From the IMG/VR virus record IMGVR_UViG_3300017963_000417, positions 1-42,082 of that record: a stretch of 42,082 bases of DNA. One strand, given 5' to 3'. The stretch comes from a virus. A program made the translations under genes and the position numbers. Shown here in pieces: positions 21,015 to 30,661 of the stretch. A model generated the notes under the pieces. It worked only from the letters and a program-made list of their open reading frames with translations, searched no databases and was not told the DNA's origin. Numbering within the stretch: position 1 is the stretch's first letter; each line of letters starts with the position of its first letter.

Positions 21015-23180
21015 CTACGTTGCCGACTGCAGCAGACCGTTGCTGAACGTCAGATCAATGGTGGTCAAGTCCAACGTGACCCAGCATTGAGAGCCGTTCG
21101 TGGTACACGAGGCAGTGACATCGGTCACCACACTGAATGTTCCCGTGTAGCCGCTGGTCTCGCAAGAACAACTACAATCACAGGAAGCGGACCCGCTCGG
21201 CAAAGTGCATGTCGCGCAGCTGGCCGACACCACCCTGCCTCCCTTGTCCACCTTAATCGTCTTGATGAAGCCCACCTGGCCGTCACCGCAGCCCAGACAG
21301 TCGTACGTAGTACCGCCCTCACCGCTGCCGGAACCCGGGTCCGGTGGACTACCGCTGCTGCCGCTGCTGGCTCCGCCATCACAATCGAACGACGGGTCGA
21401 ACGGATCGGGGTTGTCGTTCTCACAGTCCGCTTCGGTTTCGTAATCCCCACCACCATTCTCTCCGACCGGCACACAACCCACACACGGCACGAAGATCCA
21501 GCCGCCCAGGTTGTTGCAGTCCGCTTCACAGGCAGCCAGTGTCGGGTAGGCACCGAGGTTGTCGTTCCGTTGCTGACAGTTGCCGTTGGGCAAGCAGTCC
21601 CAGGTGGGGCCGTTCTGGCCACCACCACCCGGTGCACCCGGCCCCGGCCGAAGTGTGCCGTCCTCGTCTGTGTACAAAGGTCCACCACAGAAGCAGGACT
21701 GGTCCTCTTCGGGCTTCGGCAGATACCAGTTGCCTCCAAGCTCGCTGGCGATCTCCTGACGCCGTTGTGCGTTGAACACCTCGGACTGCAGAGGTCGGTT
21801 AGACGTCTCCAGGATCATGTTCCGAGTGATGAAGTCGTAGGTGATCCCGCGGATGGTGGTGCCGTTCAGGTCCGACGGGTCGTTGATCTCGGCACCCAAC
21901 TCCATATCCGGATCCAGGCCCTTGATGTGGGCCGTCAGATCACCGATCCGATCCGGACCCACACAGTAGCGATCATACAAGGCACTGAGCATCTCGTACG
22001 CCGCTGCGGTGAAGTCGATGGAGCAGCCACTGGCACCACTGTCGTAGTAGCGGTACAGCTCCGGATGCTGCTCGATGTAGGTGCCTTCGTCGACCAGTCG
22101 GGAATCCCCTGTGCTCAGACTGATCGTGAATGTGTTCTCCAACGCCGTGTAGGTGAACCAGCAGAGGATGACAGGCGCAGGCGGCGGCGACACCGAGAAG
22201 ATGCCGGTCCGGATGATCGTGATCTCGAAGTAGTAGTGCGCGTTGGCCTCGTCGTAGTAGATCGGGATGTTGTGCATATCGAACACGGTCTGGCCGATCA
22301 CCAGGTCTGCGGTGACCCCCAACTGGACTCGGACCCAGGCGTCCTCTTTACAGTTGCAGTTCTCGTCCAGGTAGCGGCTCACAGCGAAGTCGTCGGGGAT
22401 GATGTACTTGAAGATGTACTTGTTGCTCTGGTCCGGGTCCTGAGTCACGCTCTCTTGTGGGATGAACAACAGGTGTCGACGTTCATAGTTACCGCAGCCC
22501 TCGATCCGGACCTCACCGTACTTGTCCTCCAATGACTCGCCCAAGGCTCCCTCGACGATCAGTGGGCTGTCGTTCTCTGTCGGGTCGATCTGGTTGTAGT
22601 TGCCCTCCTGCAGATCCACTGTGCCGATGGTCGCCATCGAAGCGAACATCAGCTTCGGCTGCAGCTCGCCACTGACGTCCACATACTCGATCCAGCAGAC
22701 GCCGTCCTCGGTGTGGCGAAGCACCTCGTTGATCCAGTTGTCAATGGACTGACCACCTTTGTCCATCTTCGGCAACGGGATGTCCGGCAACGTGCCCAGA
22801 GCGTAGCCGCCAGGCAGCATGTCGGACGGCAGCTCGTCCAGCAGAGTGGTCAGCACGGTATGTGCAGTGGTGTTCTCGCTGAACCTGATCTTCGAGGACC
22901 CGTTGATGGTGGCTGGGGTCTTGACCAGACGACGGTAGCGGTCCGCGCAGAGGTAGATGATGCCTTCACCGTCAGACCACTGCTCACGGATGTCCACCAC
23001 ACGACCGCGGAACACAAAGCCGAGATCGTCATCGGTGTAGGTGACCTCAGTGCCGACCTGCAGAGCAGCTGGGTCGTCCTTCTTCAACGCGTGCTCCGCT
23101 TCCAGGATGCTTGCCTGGTTGAAGCCGCGGGTCAGTCTACGGATGGTCAGTTTGCTGACCGACTCCAGAGCCGTTGCCAT
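21015..23180 (-). CDS. Tail hub/baseplate-like protein with Cys-rich C-terminal extension (721 aa)
   Basis: The start is ATG 23180 with GGGAG upstream; an ATG at 23195 has no ribosome site. The first 150 residues (GTEVTYTDDDLGFVFRGRVV, then YLCADRYRRL) resemble the hub domains of phage tail proteins of the gp27/GPD type. Order supports this: tape measure, adhesin, then this gene. Residues about 480-700 are extraordinary: about 20 cysteines, with CEADC and CEND units after YPTLAA and YETEA stretches, Gly/Ser/Pro linkers, and a DCSCSCE cluster. These may be small disulfide or metal-bound modules on the tail tip. The hub call is from position and pattern only. Confidence 0.6.
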   Translation of the reverse strand: MATALESVSKLTIRRLTRGFNQASILEAEHALKKDDPAALQVGTEVTYTDDDLGFVFRGRVVDIREQWSDGEGIIYLCADRYRRLVKTPATINGSSKIRFSENTTAHTVLTTLLDELPSDMLPGGYALGTLPDIPLPKMDKGGQSIDNWINEVLRHTEDGVCWIEYVDVSGELQPKLMFASMATIGTVDLQEGNYNQIDPTENDSPLIVEGALGESLEDKYGEVRIEGCGNYERRHLLFIPQESVTQDPDQSNKYIFKYIIPDDFAVSRYLDENCNCKEDAWVRVQLGVTADLVIGQTVFDMHNIPIYYDEANAHYYFEITIIRTGIFSVSPPPAPVILCWFTYTALENTFTISLSTGDSRLVDEGTYIEQHPELYRYYDSGASGCSIDFTAAAYEMLSALYDRYCVGPDRIGDLTAHIKGLDPDMELGAEINDPSDLNGTTIRGITYDFITRNMILETSNRPLQSEVFNAQRRQEIASELGGNWYLPKPEEDQSCFCGGPLYTDEDGTLRPGPGAPGGGGQNGPTWDCLPNGNCQQRNDNLGAYPTLAACEADCNNLGGWIFVPCVGCVPVGENGGGDYETEADCENDNPDPFDPSFDCDGGASSGSSGSPPDPGSGSGEGGTTYDCLGCGDGQVGFIKTIKVDKGGRVVSASCATCTLPSGSASCDCSCSCETSGYTGTFSVVTDVTASCTTNGSQCWVTLDLTTIDLTFSNGLLQSAT

Positions 23181-23184
23181 TGTG

Positions 23185-25947
23185 CTAGCTCCCATATCCA
23201 GTGACGAAGGTCATGTCCACGCCCACACGGTCAGGGTAGGTCAGGTCACTCACAGCTACGTCCGCCAGATGACAGGTGCCCTCACTGACACCGTCGATCG
23301 CCAGGTCGCCTTCGGTGCCCAGCCGCTGGAACGCCCAGTCCTTCACAAACGCTTCCACACGACGACGCGATGCAACACGGCCACGAGCTGTGCCAGTCAG
23401 AGCAAGCATCGACGTGATACGAACCAACTTGAGAGGCGGCCCGGACTCGATACGGATCGGCGCTGCGCGGAACACGGTCTTGAACTGCGTCCGATCGGTG
23501 GCGACGTACTCGACGAAGAAGTCGCTGGCCTGGATCCGCTGACCGTTGAACACCAACTCGCGAGCCACTGCTGCAACGAACGCTGTGCCGAACTGGAGCG
23601 CGTAGATGATACCGGCGTTGTTGTCCACCGCTTCAACGGTCACCTGCTGCAGGACAACGTTCTCGATCGTCTGTGGGCGATCGGGCCCGATGATCAGATC
23701 GCCCCGGGTCCCCTGCATACGGGCCAGCTCCCGCAGACGGGCCTCGACCGCCAGGCGACGGTCCAGACCCCAGTCCTGCCCCACACCGATCGCTTCCCAC
23801 ACTCCGTTCAAGGTGACGGCCAACGTGCCGTCGTTGTTGTTGACGAACGTCACGTAGTAGTCCGTTGCAGCCAGCTGCACTTCCCCCTCGTCGGTCAGGA
23901 ACTGGATGTCGCGAGCGCCGTCCTGGTTGGTGAAGCTCGGCAACTTGTAGAAGTCCACCGAGTTGGCCAACATCTCGTACCACGTGGAGAAGAAGTCCAC
24001 GTCGTTCCGATCGACCCCCTTGTACACCCACATCTCCTGTACGATCGAGTCCACCGAGCTACCGCCGGCCACAGTATCGCCCACACGGGCGGCACTGCTG
24101 TCGCTGTTGGTGAAGTCTCCAAGCGTAGTGCTGAACGGGCCGTCCGCTGCTCCGTCCAAGAAGTGGAAGATGCTGTCCGGCGATCCGTTCTCGGCGCCGC
24201 CACCCAACTGGTGTGGGTTGGTGTCCACTGCCGTATCGGAGTCGTCGATGATCGCACCGGCACCGTCCGGCATCCGAGCGTGGAACCGCTGTACACCGAA
24301 GCTGCTGAGCATCTCGTGTTGGACCCGTTCAGTTGTGGTTGGGCTCCTGATCTCGATCAGACAACCACCGTTGCCGGCCTGTCGATCCACCCAGGCGTGC
24401 GTGGTGGCTCCGGACGCACCATTCACGTAGTCGCCGGACGGTAGGTCCACATACACACCAGAGGTCAGTTTGTAGCCTCGACCGACGCCGGCCGGCCCGT
24501 CTTGCCAGGTGTCCGTTGTGGCGCCGGTAAACACGCCGTAGTGCTTCCCCGGGCTGGAGTCCTTCACCCAGCCGTCGTCCGGATCCTCAAGGCAATGCAT
24601 CACCAGGGTGAAGTTCTCCCAGACCTGCCACTGGCCGTAGTCGTTGTCCAACGGCAGATGATCAGCGTTCGGGTTGCCGTACCACAGGTACAGATCGAAG
24701 TCCTCGCCAGCCACTGTGCTGGTGGGTCGGACCCAGACCATACACTCGCCGCTGTCCGGACTCCATTGTGCCACTTCAATGGCCAGCTGGTCCCAGCCCC
24801 AACGATCGGTCGTGGCTCGAAGATCGCCGCCGTCCATCCTCGCTGCCTCCAGTACGGAGTCCATACCCGGCGTGTCCTGTGTGAGGCAGATCTGCAGGCC
24901 GGATCCGGTGACGGTCATCTTCGCTCCGTCCACGGTGATCTTCCGCTGCGTGGACCAGGCCTGGCGTAGCTTCTCCTGAGCCTCGTACGGGCCGATGGAG
25001 TAGGCGTTGTCGGACCCGGGTCGTGCGTTCCCTTCCACGCCCGTACTGTTCTCCTCGATGGCAGGCGGCACACCATCACGAAGCAGGTAGGAGTCGTCGA
25101 ACGGTACGGCGAACAGCTTGTTGGTGGGGACGATGGACTGGAACTCGTCGGCAATGTCCTCGTCCTGCTGGTTCAACTCGCCACCGAATCCCAGCGCAGT
25201 GCCATCGTCGGAGACGTTGGCATTGGACGCCACGATCGGATCCGCCGTAGTCGGCAGACTGATGTTGAACGCTTCGTTGCTGCAGTCGAATGCAATGGAG
25301 TTCGTCACCTGGGTCGGCTGCCGCAGATACAGGCCATCGTAGCAACCAAAGAACATACAGTTGTCCACATACGCGGTAGGCTGGGCCACGTTGTAGGTGT
25401 TGAACCCGACCTTCACACCCCAGTGCGAGGTGCCCGGGAAGTTCAGGAACATCGAGTTCCAGATCCTCACATCGAACTCGTTGCACGTGTTGATGCCGTT
25501 GGCGGCCGCCACATCGTTGCCGTTGAAGATGCAGTCGACGACCTCAATGAACGCCGGCGGCTTGTCCGTGGCGTCCTGATCGAAACGCAGCATATCCACC
25601 TGGCCTGTGGGCGAGCCGCTTCGGGTCCAGTACTGATGCTCCAGGCGAACGGTGCCCTTCAACGAGCCGCCCAATCGAATGGTGATGGACGTGCCGCTGC
25701 TGAAGGAGTCGCTGATGTCGGTTTCAAAGCCGACAGCACCTTTGCCCTTCTGTGGGATGGCGGACGTGATCCTCAGCCGATGGCCGTTCAGATCGATGTC
25801 GTGCGTAGTGCCGGCCGAGATCGAGTACGGGCTGATCTGGACCAGATCGATGTCGCCAGTCAGACTGACGATGTCCGCCAACGCCGCTTCGAGATCGGCG
25901 TAGTCGCCGTTCTCGCCAACCAGGTACACGCCACTGGTGATTGCCAT
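23185..25947 (-). CDS. Tail adhesin: beta-helix, DUF2341 and lectin-like domains plus tail-tip domain (920 aa)
   Basis: ATG 25947 follows AGGAGAG. Residues about 1-260 look like a parallel beta-helix (repeating strands with NSMFLNF and DNCMFFG). Residues about 330-430 contain a DUF2341-type segment ending DLYLWYGNPNA. Residues about 440-660 look like a concanavalin/LamG jelly roll (FTLVMHCLEDPDDGWVKDSS). Residues about 680-920 form a different domain, probably anchoring it to the tail tip. Surface-glycan binding is inferred. It sits between the tape measure and hub genes, a usual place for tail-tip proteins in siphoviruses. Such a multi-lectin layout inside the tail core is unusual. Confidence 0.65.
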   Translation of the reverse strand: MAITSGVYLVGENGDYADLEAALADIVSLTGDIDLVQISPYSISAGTTHDIDLNGHRLRITSAIPQKGKGAVGFETDISDSFSSGTSITIRLGGSLKGTVRLEHQYWTRSGSPTGQVDMLRFDQDATDKPPAFIEVVDCIFNGNDVAAANGINTCNEFDVRIWNSMFLNFPGTSHWGVKVGFNTYNVAQPTAYVDNCMFFGCYDGLYLRQPTQVTNSIAFDCSNEAFNISLPTTADPIVASNANVSDDGTALGFGGELNQQDEDIADEFQSIVPTNKLFAVPFDDSYLLRDGVPPAIEENSTGVEGNARPGSDNAYSIGPYEAQEKLRQAWSTQRKITVDGAKMTVTGSGLQICLTQDTPGMDSVLEAARMDGGDLRATTDRWGWDQLAIEVAQWSPDSGECMVWVRPTSTVAGEDFDLYLWYGNPNADHLPLDNDYGQWQVWENFTLVMHCLEDPDDGWVKDSSPGKHYGVFTGATTDTWQDGPAGVGRGYKLTSGVYVDLPSGDYVNGASGATTHAWVDRQAGNGGCLIEIRSPTTTERVQHEMLSSFGVQRFHARMPDGAGAIIDDSDTAVDTNPHQLGGGAENGSPDSIFHFLDGAADGPFSTTLGDFTNSDSSAARVGDTVAGGSSVDSIVQEMWVYKGVDRNDVDFFSTWYEMLANSVDFYKLPSFTNQDGARDIQFLTDEGEVQLAATDYYVTFVNNNDGTLAVTLNGVWEAIGVGQDWGLDRRLAVEARLRELARMQGTRGDLIIGPDRPQTIENVVLQQVTVEAVDNNAGIIYALQFGTAFVAAVARELVFNGQRIQASDFFVEYVATDRTQFKTVFRAAPIRIESGPPLKLVRITSMLALTGTARGRVASRRRVEAFVKDWAFQRLGTEGDLAIDGVSEGTCHLADVAVSDLTYPDRVGVDMTFVTGYGS

Positions 25948-25956
25948 GTCTCTCTC

Positions 25957-28900
25957 CTATTTGGGCAGGCCGTTGGCTCCGCCGCCGGTCTGGGACAGTC
26001 GATCCACTCGAACCTTCAGGACGTCGATCTCCGCAGTGGCCTTGTCCAAGGTCCTCTTCTGCTGCGTCATCGTACTCACGACCTTCTCACCGAACGTGGT
26101 GACTGCCGGCGCGAACCGTTCGGTAGCCTGCAACATGTCCGCCAAGGCATTCTGGCTGGGCTCGAAGGCGGTCTGCAGACCTTGGAAGGTGGTCACTACT
26201 TCCTGCGCAGCCGGGATGATCACCTGCCCGTTCTTGGCCACCTCGACGTTCACCTGTGCGAACTCGTCCTTCACGTTGTTGATGAAGTCCGCCACCTGCT
26301 TTGCGGACTGACCAACGGCATCGATCTCCTTGCTGATCTGCTCTGCCCCGGGCAACGCCACCTGGGTGGCACCACGTGCCTCCTCCAGGGACTCGAGGTA
26401 TTGGCCACGCGCCTCCAACGCCTGCTGCTGTACCTCGGGGGTGATCTGAGCCCGGCCGACTTCCTGTGAGGCAGACGCAGCAGCCTTGGCGTACTTCTCG
26501 GCATTGTCCAGCACCTTCAGCTGCAGCTGGATGAACTTCTCTGTGGCCTTGATCCGGTCCTGCAGCTTGGAGTTGATCTCTGCTTCCTTGGCCGCGATCC
26601 GTGCCTCCACGGCCTCGATGTTCTTGTCCGCCGTCTCGATCTGCTTCTTGAGATCCAGGATCGCTTGGTCACGTTGCTTGAACGCCTCCACTGAGGCTTC
26701 GGCTGCCTTTGTGGCTCGATCCAAGATGGTAACGGCCTGTTTCTCACGCTCGGCTCGTTTCTGCTCTGCCGTGGCCAGCTCGTCCTGGATCTTCTTCTGC
26801 CGTTCCAGCAGCTGACTCCGCCGTTGCTGATTGTCGTCCCTGGCATCTGCAGTGCCCAGCTCCTTCTGGATCCTGGCCAGCTCCTCCTGCAGTCGCACCT
26901 CTTCCGCGGTCGGGCCAGCCAGCCGTTCCAACTCAGTACGCAGTAGGCCAACCACACGTGCGGCCTGCTCTGTACTAGAGATGCCGCCGGCGATCGCGTT
27001 GTTGAAGTCCTTCTCCAACTGGACCGCTTCCGCCAATGCCGGGTCCCTGCGGCGCAGCTGTGCAGCTTCCAACCGTTGTGCGAAGCGTTCGACTGCTTCA
27101 GTGGACTTACGACGTGCGTCCACCAACTTGTCGTAGACCTTCTGCAGCTCATCCAGCTTGTTCTGTTCGATCTTGATGACGTCCTCGGCCGCACTTCGAT
27201 AGGCATCGATCTCGTCCTGAGCTGCAGTCCGCAGATCGGCCACGTACTCACGACCGAGCCTGAGGATGTTGTCCCGCTCGACTGCGATCGCCTTGGTCAA
27301 CGTGCCGTAGGCCTGTGCGACATCGCCAGCGGCCTTCTCAATGTCCAGCTTGAACTGCTCCAGTTCCTTGGCACTGAGGTCCGTGCGGGAAGCCTGTGTC
27401 TGCAGTGCGGCCAGGTTGGCGTTGAACACCTGGAAGCGTTGCAGGATCACATTGAAGTCGGCCTCGAACTGCTTGGCGCCCTCGAGGACACCGGACAGGC
27501 CACCAGTCTGCAGTTTGGCGTAGGCGGTCTCCACTCGGCCCAGGATGCTGACCCACGCCTCCTGGGTCTGCTTGATGATCTGTGCACCATTCTGGAGAAG
27601 CTTCTGAAGCCGTACGGCCTTCTCCCTCTTCGCGTTGCTCTCGTCCGCCAACCGATTCAGACGAGCCTGTAGTGCAGCCAAGCGCTGCAGGTCCTCGACC
27701 GACGCCTTGTTGGCGTCCCTCAAATTCTCGAGGAACTTAGCTTCGGTGGCGATGCCGCCCAATGCGATCGAGTACGCTTGGGCCACGTTAGCACCCTTCT
27801 CCAAGTACTTGTTGAACGTGTCCATCGTGCCTTCGGCTTCCAGCATCTTCTTCTGGAGCTCGGTCAACGTGTTCGCTTGGCGGAGAGTCTCCTGAGCGGA
27901 TCGACGCTGATACTCGATGTAGAGACCCAACGGCGGGATCGCCACGGCGATGAACGCCTGCTTGATCTGGTCGCCCAGAGTCGCAGTGCCCTTCACGTAG
28001 CGTTCAGTGGCCTTCTCCAACTCGAAGAAGTTGTTGATCGCCTTGCCGATCTGCCAACCGGCGATCGCGGCACCCAGGGCGGCAGCACCTGCACTGGCCA
28101 AACTCATCTGAGCCACGTTCTGTGTGAGAATACCCTTCAACTTTGCCCACAACCGACCACCGGTCGCCAACACGACGTTCCGACGTTCGTGTGCTGCCGT
28201 ACTGGCATTGACTGCAACGGTTTCGGCAATGAAGCCACTGATCGCTCTGTACAGTCCAACGATCCAGGTCTTGAAACCTTCCCAGGCCCGAGAAGCGATG
28301 TTCACGACCCAGGCCTTTGTGTTGGTGTAGATCACACCAGTCTCGGTGCCCAACAGCGCAACGGTCGATCGAAGCAGCTTGATGACCGGTGACGTGCCGG
28401 CCGCCTGCTCTGCAGTCAGTTTGGCGTACCAGGCCTTCACGTTGGCCTTCAACGAAGCGCCCTCGAACGTCAGCACAGCGGTGAGAGCCTTGCTGAGGCC
28501 CGTGACCACCTTCATCGCAGCGGCCACCTGGCTGGCTACGATTCGATAGGTCAACCAAGCAGCGGCCAGCCCGCCAAGGACCAAGCTCAGCTTGACCAAC
28601 AGCGTGAGCAGCTGCCTGTTGTTCTTGACGAACGCAATGGTGCCCTCGATCAGCGGCTGCAGGGTGTTCAGCAGATCCGCACCGATGGCGGTGGCGAGGT
28701 TGACCACAGCAGTCCTCAGCAACTTCAGCTGAGGACCGGACTGCTGGAAGAACGCGTCCAGGCCTTCCTGGGTCCGGCCAGCAGCATCGCCGATCCCTTC
28801 GATCGCGTCCCCCATGTACTCCGCGTTCTGGATCAGGGCACTGATGCCACGGAACGCTCGTTGGTTGAACACCTGGCCAATCTCGATCCGACCGTCGGCT

Positions 28901-29826
28901 GCTGCTTGGGTCAGGATCTGGATCTTGTCCGCCAGGGTCTGGGACTCGAACGCAGCACCGCCTGTGGCAATGCCAATCCCTTCCAACGCCTCCCGTGCCT
29001 CCTTGGCCGGGGAGATGAACGAGATGACCGAATTGAACAGGAGCGTGGCCGCTTGCTCACCGGTCTGACCGGACTGTGTGATCGCAGCGAACGCGCCGCC
29101 CAGCTGTTCCAGCTCCAGGCCGGCCTGAGCAGCAGTGGGCCCGACAAGCGCTACGGCGTTGGCCACATCGGTCAGACTACCTCGTGTCAGGTCCGCGATC
29201 TTGACCAGCTTGTCGCCGGCTTCCTCAAACGAGAGGCCGAAGTTCACACCGGCCGTAGCGAGCGCGTTGAAGGACTCCGCTACGGTGGCTGTGGTCGGAG
29301 CGGCCACTCGTGCTGCGGCTGTTACAGCATCGATCGCTTCCTGGCCCTGAAGGCCAGCGGACGCGACATCAAACAGGGCTGCGGACACCTCGGTGTAGGT
29401 CAGCCCCACCTCGTCTGCAACTGCCCGTAGCTGCGCCTGGGTCCCAGCCAGCTCCTCGGTACTCTGGCCGAGGATGACGTTGGCACGAGCCAGGTTGGTG
29501 GACTCCTCGGCAGCCTGGGCAAAGCCGAAGCCAGCGAACAACGCCGCAGCTCCGGAAATGGCGATCAGGGTCTTCTGCATCTCCTGAAGACCAGCCTCCA
29601 CGTCCCGAATCCCGTCTTCGAACTGAGCCATTGACTCGTCGGCGATGGTAGCCATCGACTGTGCAGCACTGGCCACTTCGTTGGCCGCCTGCGCAGCGTT
29701 GGTGTTGATCGTGACGTCGACCTGCGTGTCCGCCTGCCCCTTCAGGGCGTTGATCTGATCGATCACCTTCTGTACGGACGCCTGGTCCAGACCCAGTGCG
29801 ATCAGGAACTCTTCGGTGGTGGCCAT
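25957..29826 (-). CDS. Tail tape measure protein (1,289 aa)
   Basis: It is the typical long helical protein that sets tail length. The N-terminal 400 residues contain the conserved tape-measure core (ANVILGQSTEELAG, VSAALFDVASAGLQG, GDKLVKIADLTRGS, FRGISALIQ). Hydrophobic helices follow around residues 410-430 and 570-590. Residues about 690-1250 are mostly coiled coil, broken by IKQAFIAVAIPPLGLYIEY near 640. ATG 29826 follows AAAGGAAG right after the assembly-chaperone GT stop. At about 1.5 angstrom per residue a tail of roughly 190 nm would be expected; this ratio is a rule of thumb. Confidence 0.93.
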   Translation of the reverse strand: MATTEEFLIALGLDQASVQKVIDQINALKGQADTQVDVTINTNAAQAANEVASAAQSMATIADESMAQFEDGIRDVEAGLQEMQKTLIAISGAAALFAGFGFAQAAEESTNLARANVILGQSTEELAGTQAQLRAVADEVGLTYTEVSAALFDVASAGLQGQEAIDAVTAAARVAAPTTATVAESFNALATAGVNFGLSFEEAGDKLVKIADLTRGSLTDVANAVALVGPTAAQAGLELEQLGGAFAAITQSGQTGEQAATLLFNSVISFISPAKEAREALEGIGIATGGAAFESQTLADKIQILTQAAADGRIEIGQVFNQRAFRGISALIQNAEYMGDAIEGIGDAAGRTQEGLDAFFQQSGPQLKLLRTAVVNLATAIGADLLNTLQPLIEGTIAFVKNNRQLLTLLVKLSLVLGGLAAAWLTYRIVASQVAAAMKVVTGLSKALTAVLTFEGASLKANVKAWYAKLTAEQAAGTSPVIKLLRSTVALLGTETGVIYTNTKAWVVNIASRAWEGFKTWIVGLYRAISGFIAETVAVNASTAAHERRNVVLATGGRLWAKLKGILTQNVAQMSLASAGAAALGAAIAGWQIGKAINNFFELEKATERYVKGTATLGDQIKQAFIAVAIPPLGLYIEYQRRSAQETLRQANTLTELQKKMLEAEGTMDTFNKYLEKGANVAQAYSIALGGIATEAKFLENLRDANKASVEDLQRLAALQARLNRLADESNAKREKAVRLQKLLQNGAQIIKQTQEAWVSILGRVETAYAKLQTGGLSGVLEGAKQFEADFNVILQRFQVFNANLAALQTQASRTDLSAKELEQFKLDIEKAAGDVAQAYGTLTKAIAVERDNILRLGREYVADLRTAAQDEIDAYRSAAEDVIKIEQNKLDELQKVYDKLVDARRKSTEAVERFAQRLEAAQLRRRDPALAEAVQLEKDFNNAIAGGISSTEQAARVVGLLRTELERLAGPTAEEVRLQEELARIQKELGTADARDDNQQRRSQLLERQKKIQDELATAEQKRAEREKQAVTILDRATKAAEASVEAFKQRDQAILDLKKQIETADKNIEAVEARIAAKEAEINSKLQDRIKATEKFIQLQLKVLDNAEKYAKAAASASQEVGRAQITPEVQQQALEARGQYLESLEEARGATQVALPGAEQISKEIDAVGQSAKQVADFINNVKDEFAQVNVEVAKNGQVIIPAAQEVVTTFQGLQTAFEPSQNALADMLQATERFAPAVTTFGEKVVSTMTQQKRTLDKATAEIDVLKVRVDRLSQTGGGANGLPK

Positions 29827-29828
29827 GA

Positions 29829-30194
29829 CTACTTCCTTTTCTGTCCTCTAGGAGGCAGGCCGGCGAAGAACTTGTCAACACTGACGATGTTCCGGCCGGC
29901 CGCCAGCTCGATCTTCCGCCACATCTCGTCCAGGTGTTTCAGGAACCCCTTGAACGACTTCCTGTCTCCGTTCTGGGCCAGTCGCAGCGCTGTGGCCCAA
30001 TGCTTGGTCTGTCTTGCCTGTCGCCTGATCAAGGCCTCGTAGTGCAGCTCCAGTTCCTCGATACAGTACTCATCCATCACCGCCGAGTACGGATGACCCG
30101 CTGCGATCAGCTCGGCGACGAGGTCGACTGTGGCGACTCCTTCTGGGCCCTGCTGCCGCTTACGTCGGCGGCGACCTTCTTTAGGAGTTCTCCT
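29829..30194 (-). CDS. Tail assembly chaperone GT extension, reached by -1 frameshift
   Basis: This frame has no good start of its own. It is joined to the G frame when ribosomes slip back one base at CCCTTTA (30200-30194). After the slip it reads RRTPKEGRRRRKRQQ and continues about 121 residues to the stop at 29829. The combined GT product is about 256 residues. The extension is basic at first, then helical (LVAELIAAGHPYSAV, LELHYEALIRRQ), as expected of T domains that contact the tape measure. It ends just before the tape measure gene. Confidence 0.85.
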   Translation of the reverse strand, partial: RRTPKEGRRRRKRQQGPEGVATVDLVAELIAAGHPYSAVMDEYCIEELELHYEALIRRQARQTKHWATALRLAQNGDRKSFKGFLKHLDEMWRKIELAAGRNIVSVDKFFAGLPPRGQKRK

Positions 30195-30598
30195 AAAGGG
30201 CGGAGATTCTGTCTCGCAATCACGATGAACAGCTCGACTGCCTCCGCCAAGCCCAGCGACTCCACCCACTCAGTGGCTGCCTCGAGGTCATCGTTGAAGT
30301 TGTTGTCCAACGTGCGGGCGAGGATCTGAACGATGCTGTCGATGTGCGGTGCGAGCAGCTCCTCCATGTCCATTGCGAGGACAGTGCCCAGATCCATTTT
30401 GAGGCTCAACGGCCCCATCGACTTCAGAACGTCCCGCACGATGTTGCCCAGCTTGCCGGACAACTCCAACGACTTCCGCAGGGCCCACTTGCACACGACA
30501 ATGTCTTTGCCGTCCAGGTGCAGCTCCTGGCGCTTCTTCTCCAACACGACCGCCAGCCGGTCTGGCTTCACGTCTCCCCGGCTCTCAGACTTCGCCAT
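30107..30598 (-). CDS. Tail assembly chaperone G (163 aa)
   Basis: ATG 30598 follows GAAGGGAAG. The product is 163 residues, mostly helical and fairly acidic, with SLELSGKLGNIVRDVL and LARTLDNNFND. It stands between the major tail protein and tape measure genes, the fixed place of lambda G-like chaperones, which coat the tape measure during tail assembly. The last 28 residues are specific to the unshifted form; most product should be this one. Confidence 0.85.
   Translation of the reverse strand: MAKSESRGDVKPDRLAVVLEKKRQELHLDGKDIVVCKWALRKSLELSGKLGNIVRDVLKSMGPLSLKMDLGTVLAMDMEELLAPHIDSIVQILARTLDNNFNDDLEAATEWVESLGLAEAVELFIVIARQNLRPLGELLKKVAADVSGSRAQKESPQSTSSPS
30179..30200 (-). promoter_or_regulatory. 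Programmed -1 ribosomal frameshift site CCCTTTA
   Basis: On the minus strand the heptamer C CCT TTA (30200-30194) lies in the zero frame of G, matching the X XXY YYZ rule. CTTTAGGAG (30198-30190) and CTCCTAAAG (30187-30179) form a perfect hairpin overlapping the heptamer. A further GC-rich stem is possible just downstream. Slipping gives codons AGG AGA ACT of the GT extension. Confidence 0.88.
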
Positions 30599-30622
30599 CA
30601 CTACTTCCCTTCAACGGTGGTC

Positions 30623-30647
30623 GGGGGCGACCCCAATGGCCGCCCCC
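30623..30647 (-). terminator. Hairpin downstream of the major tail protein gene
   Basis: GGGGGCG (30623-30629) pairs with CGCCCCC (30641-30647) around 11 bases. A second small palindrome, CTAGT-GG-ACTAG, overlaps the stop of the tail gene at 30654-30665. No T-run is present. It may stabilise the abundant tail-protein mRNA or cause partial termination before the chaperone genes. Confidence 0.5.
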
Positions 30648-30661
30648 TCGCACCTAGTGGA

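Noticed and set aside
18989-22535. Long plus-strand frames opposite the GT9-like and tail-hub genes (18989-20176, 20838-22535)
   Set aside because: They lie antisense to coupled late genes and have no recognisable motifs or ribosome sites.
23180-23195. Upstream ATG at 23195 as start of the tail-hub-like gene
   Set aside because: It lacks a ribosome site, while ATG 23180 has GGGAG at suitable distance.
29829-30269. An independent gene starting at 30269
   Set aside because: No ribosome site is present, and the CCCTTTA heptamer explains the frame as the extension of the upstream chaperone.
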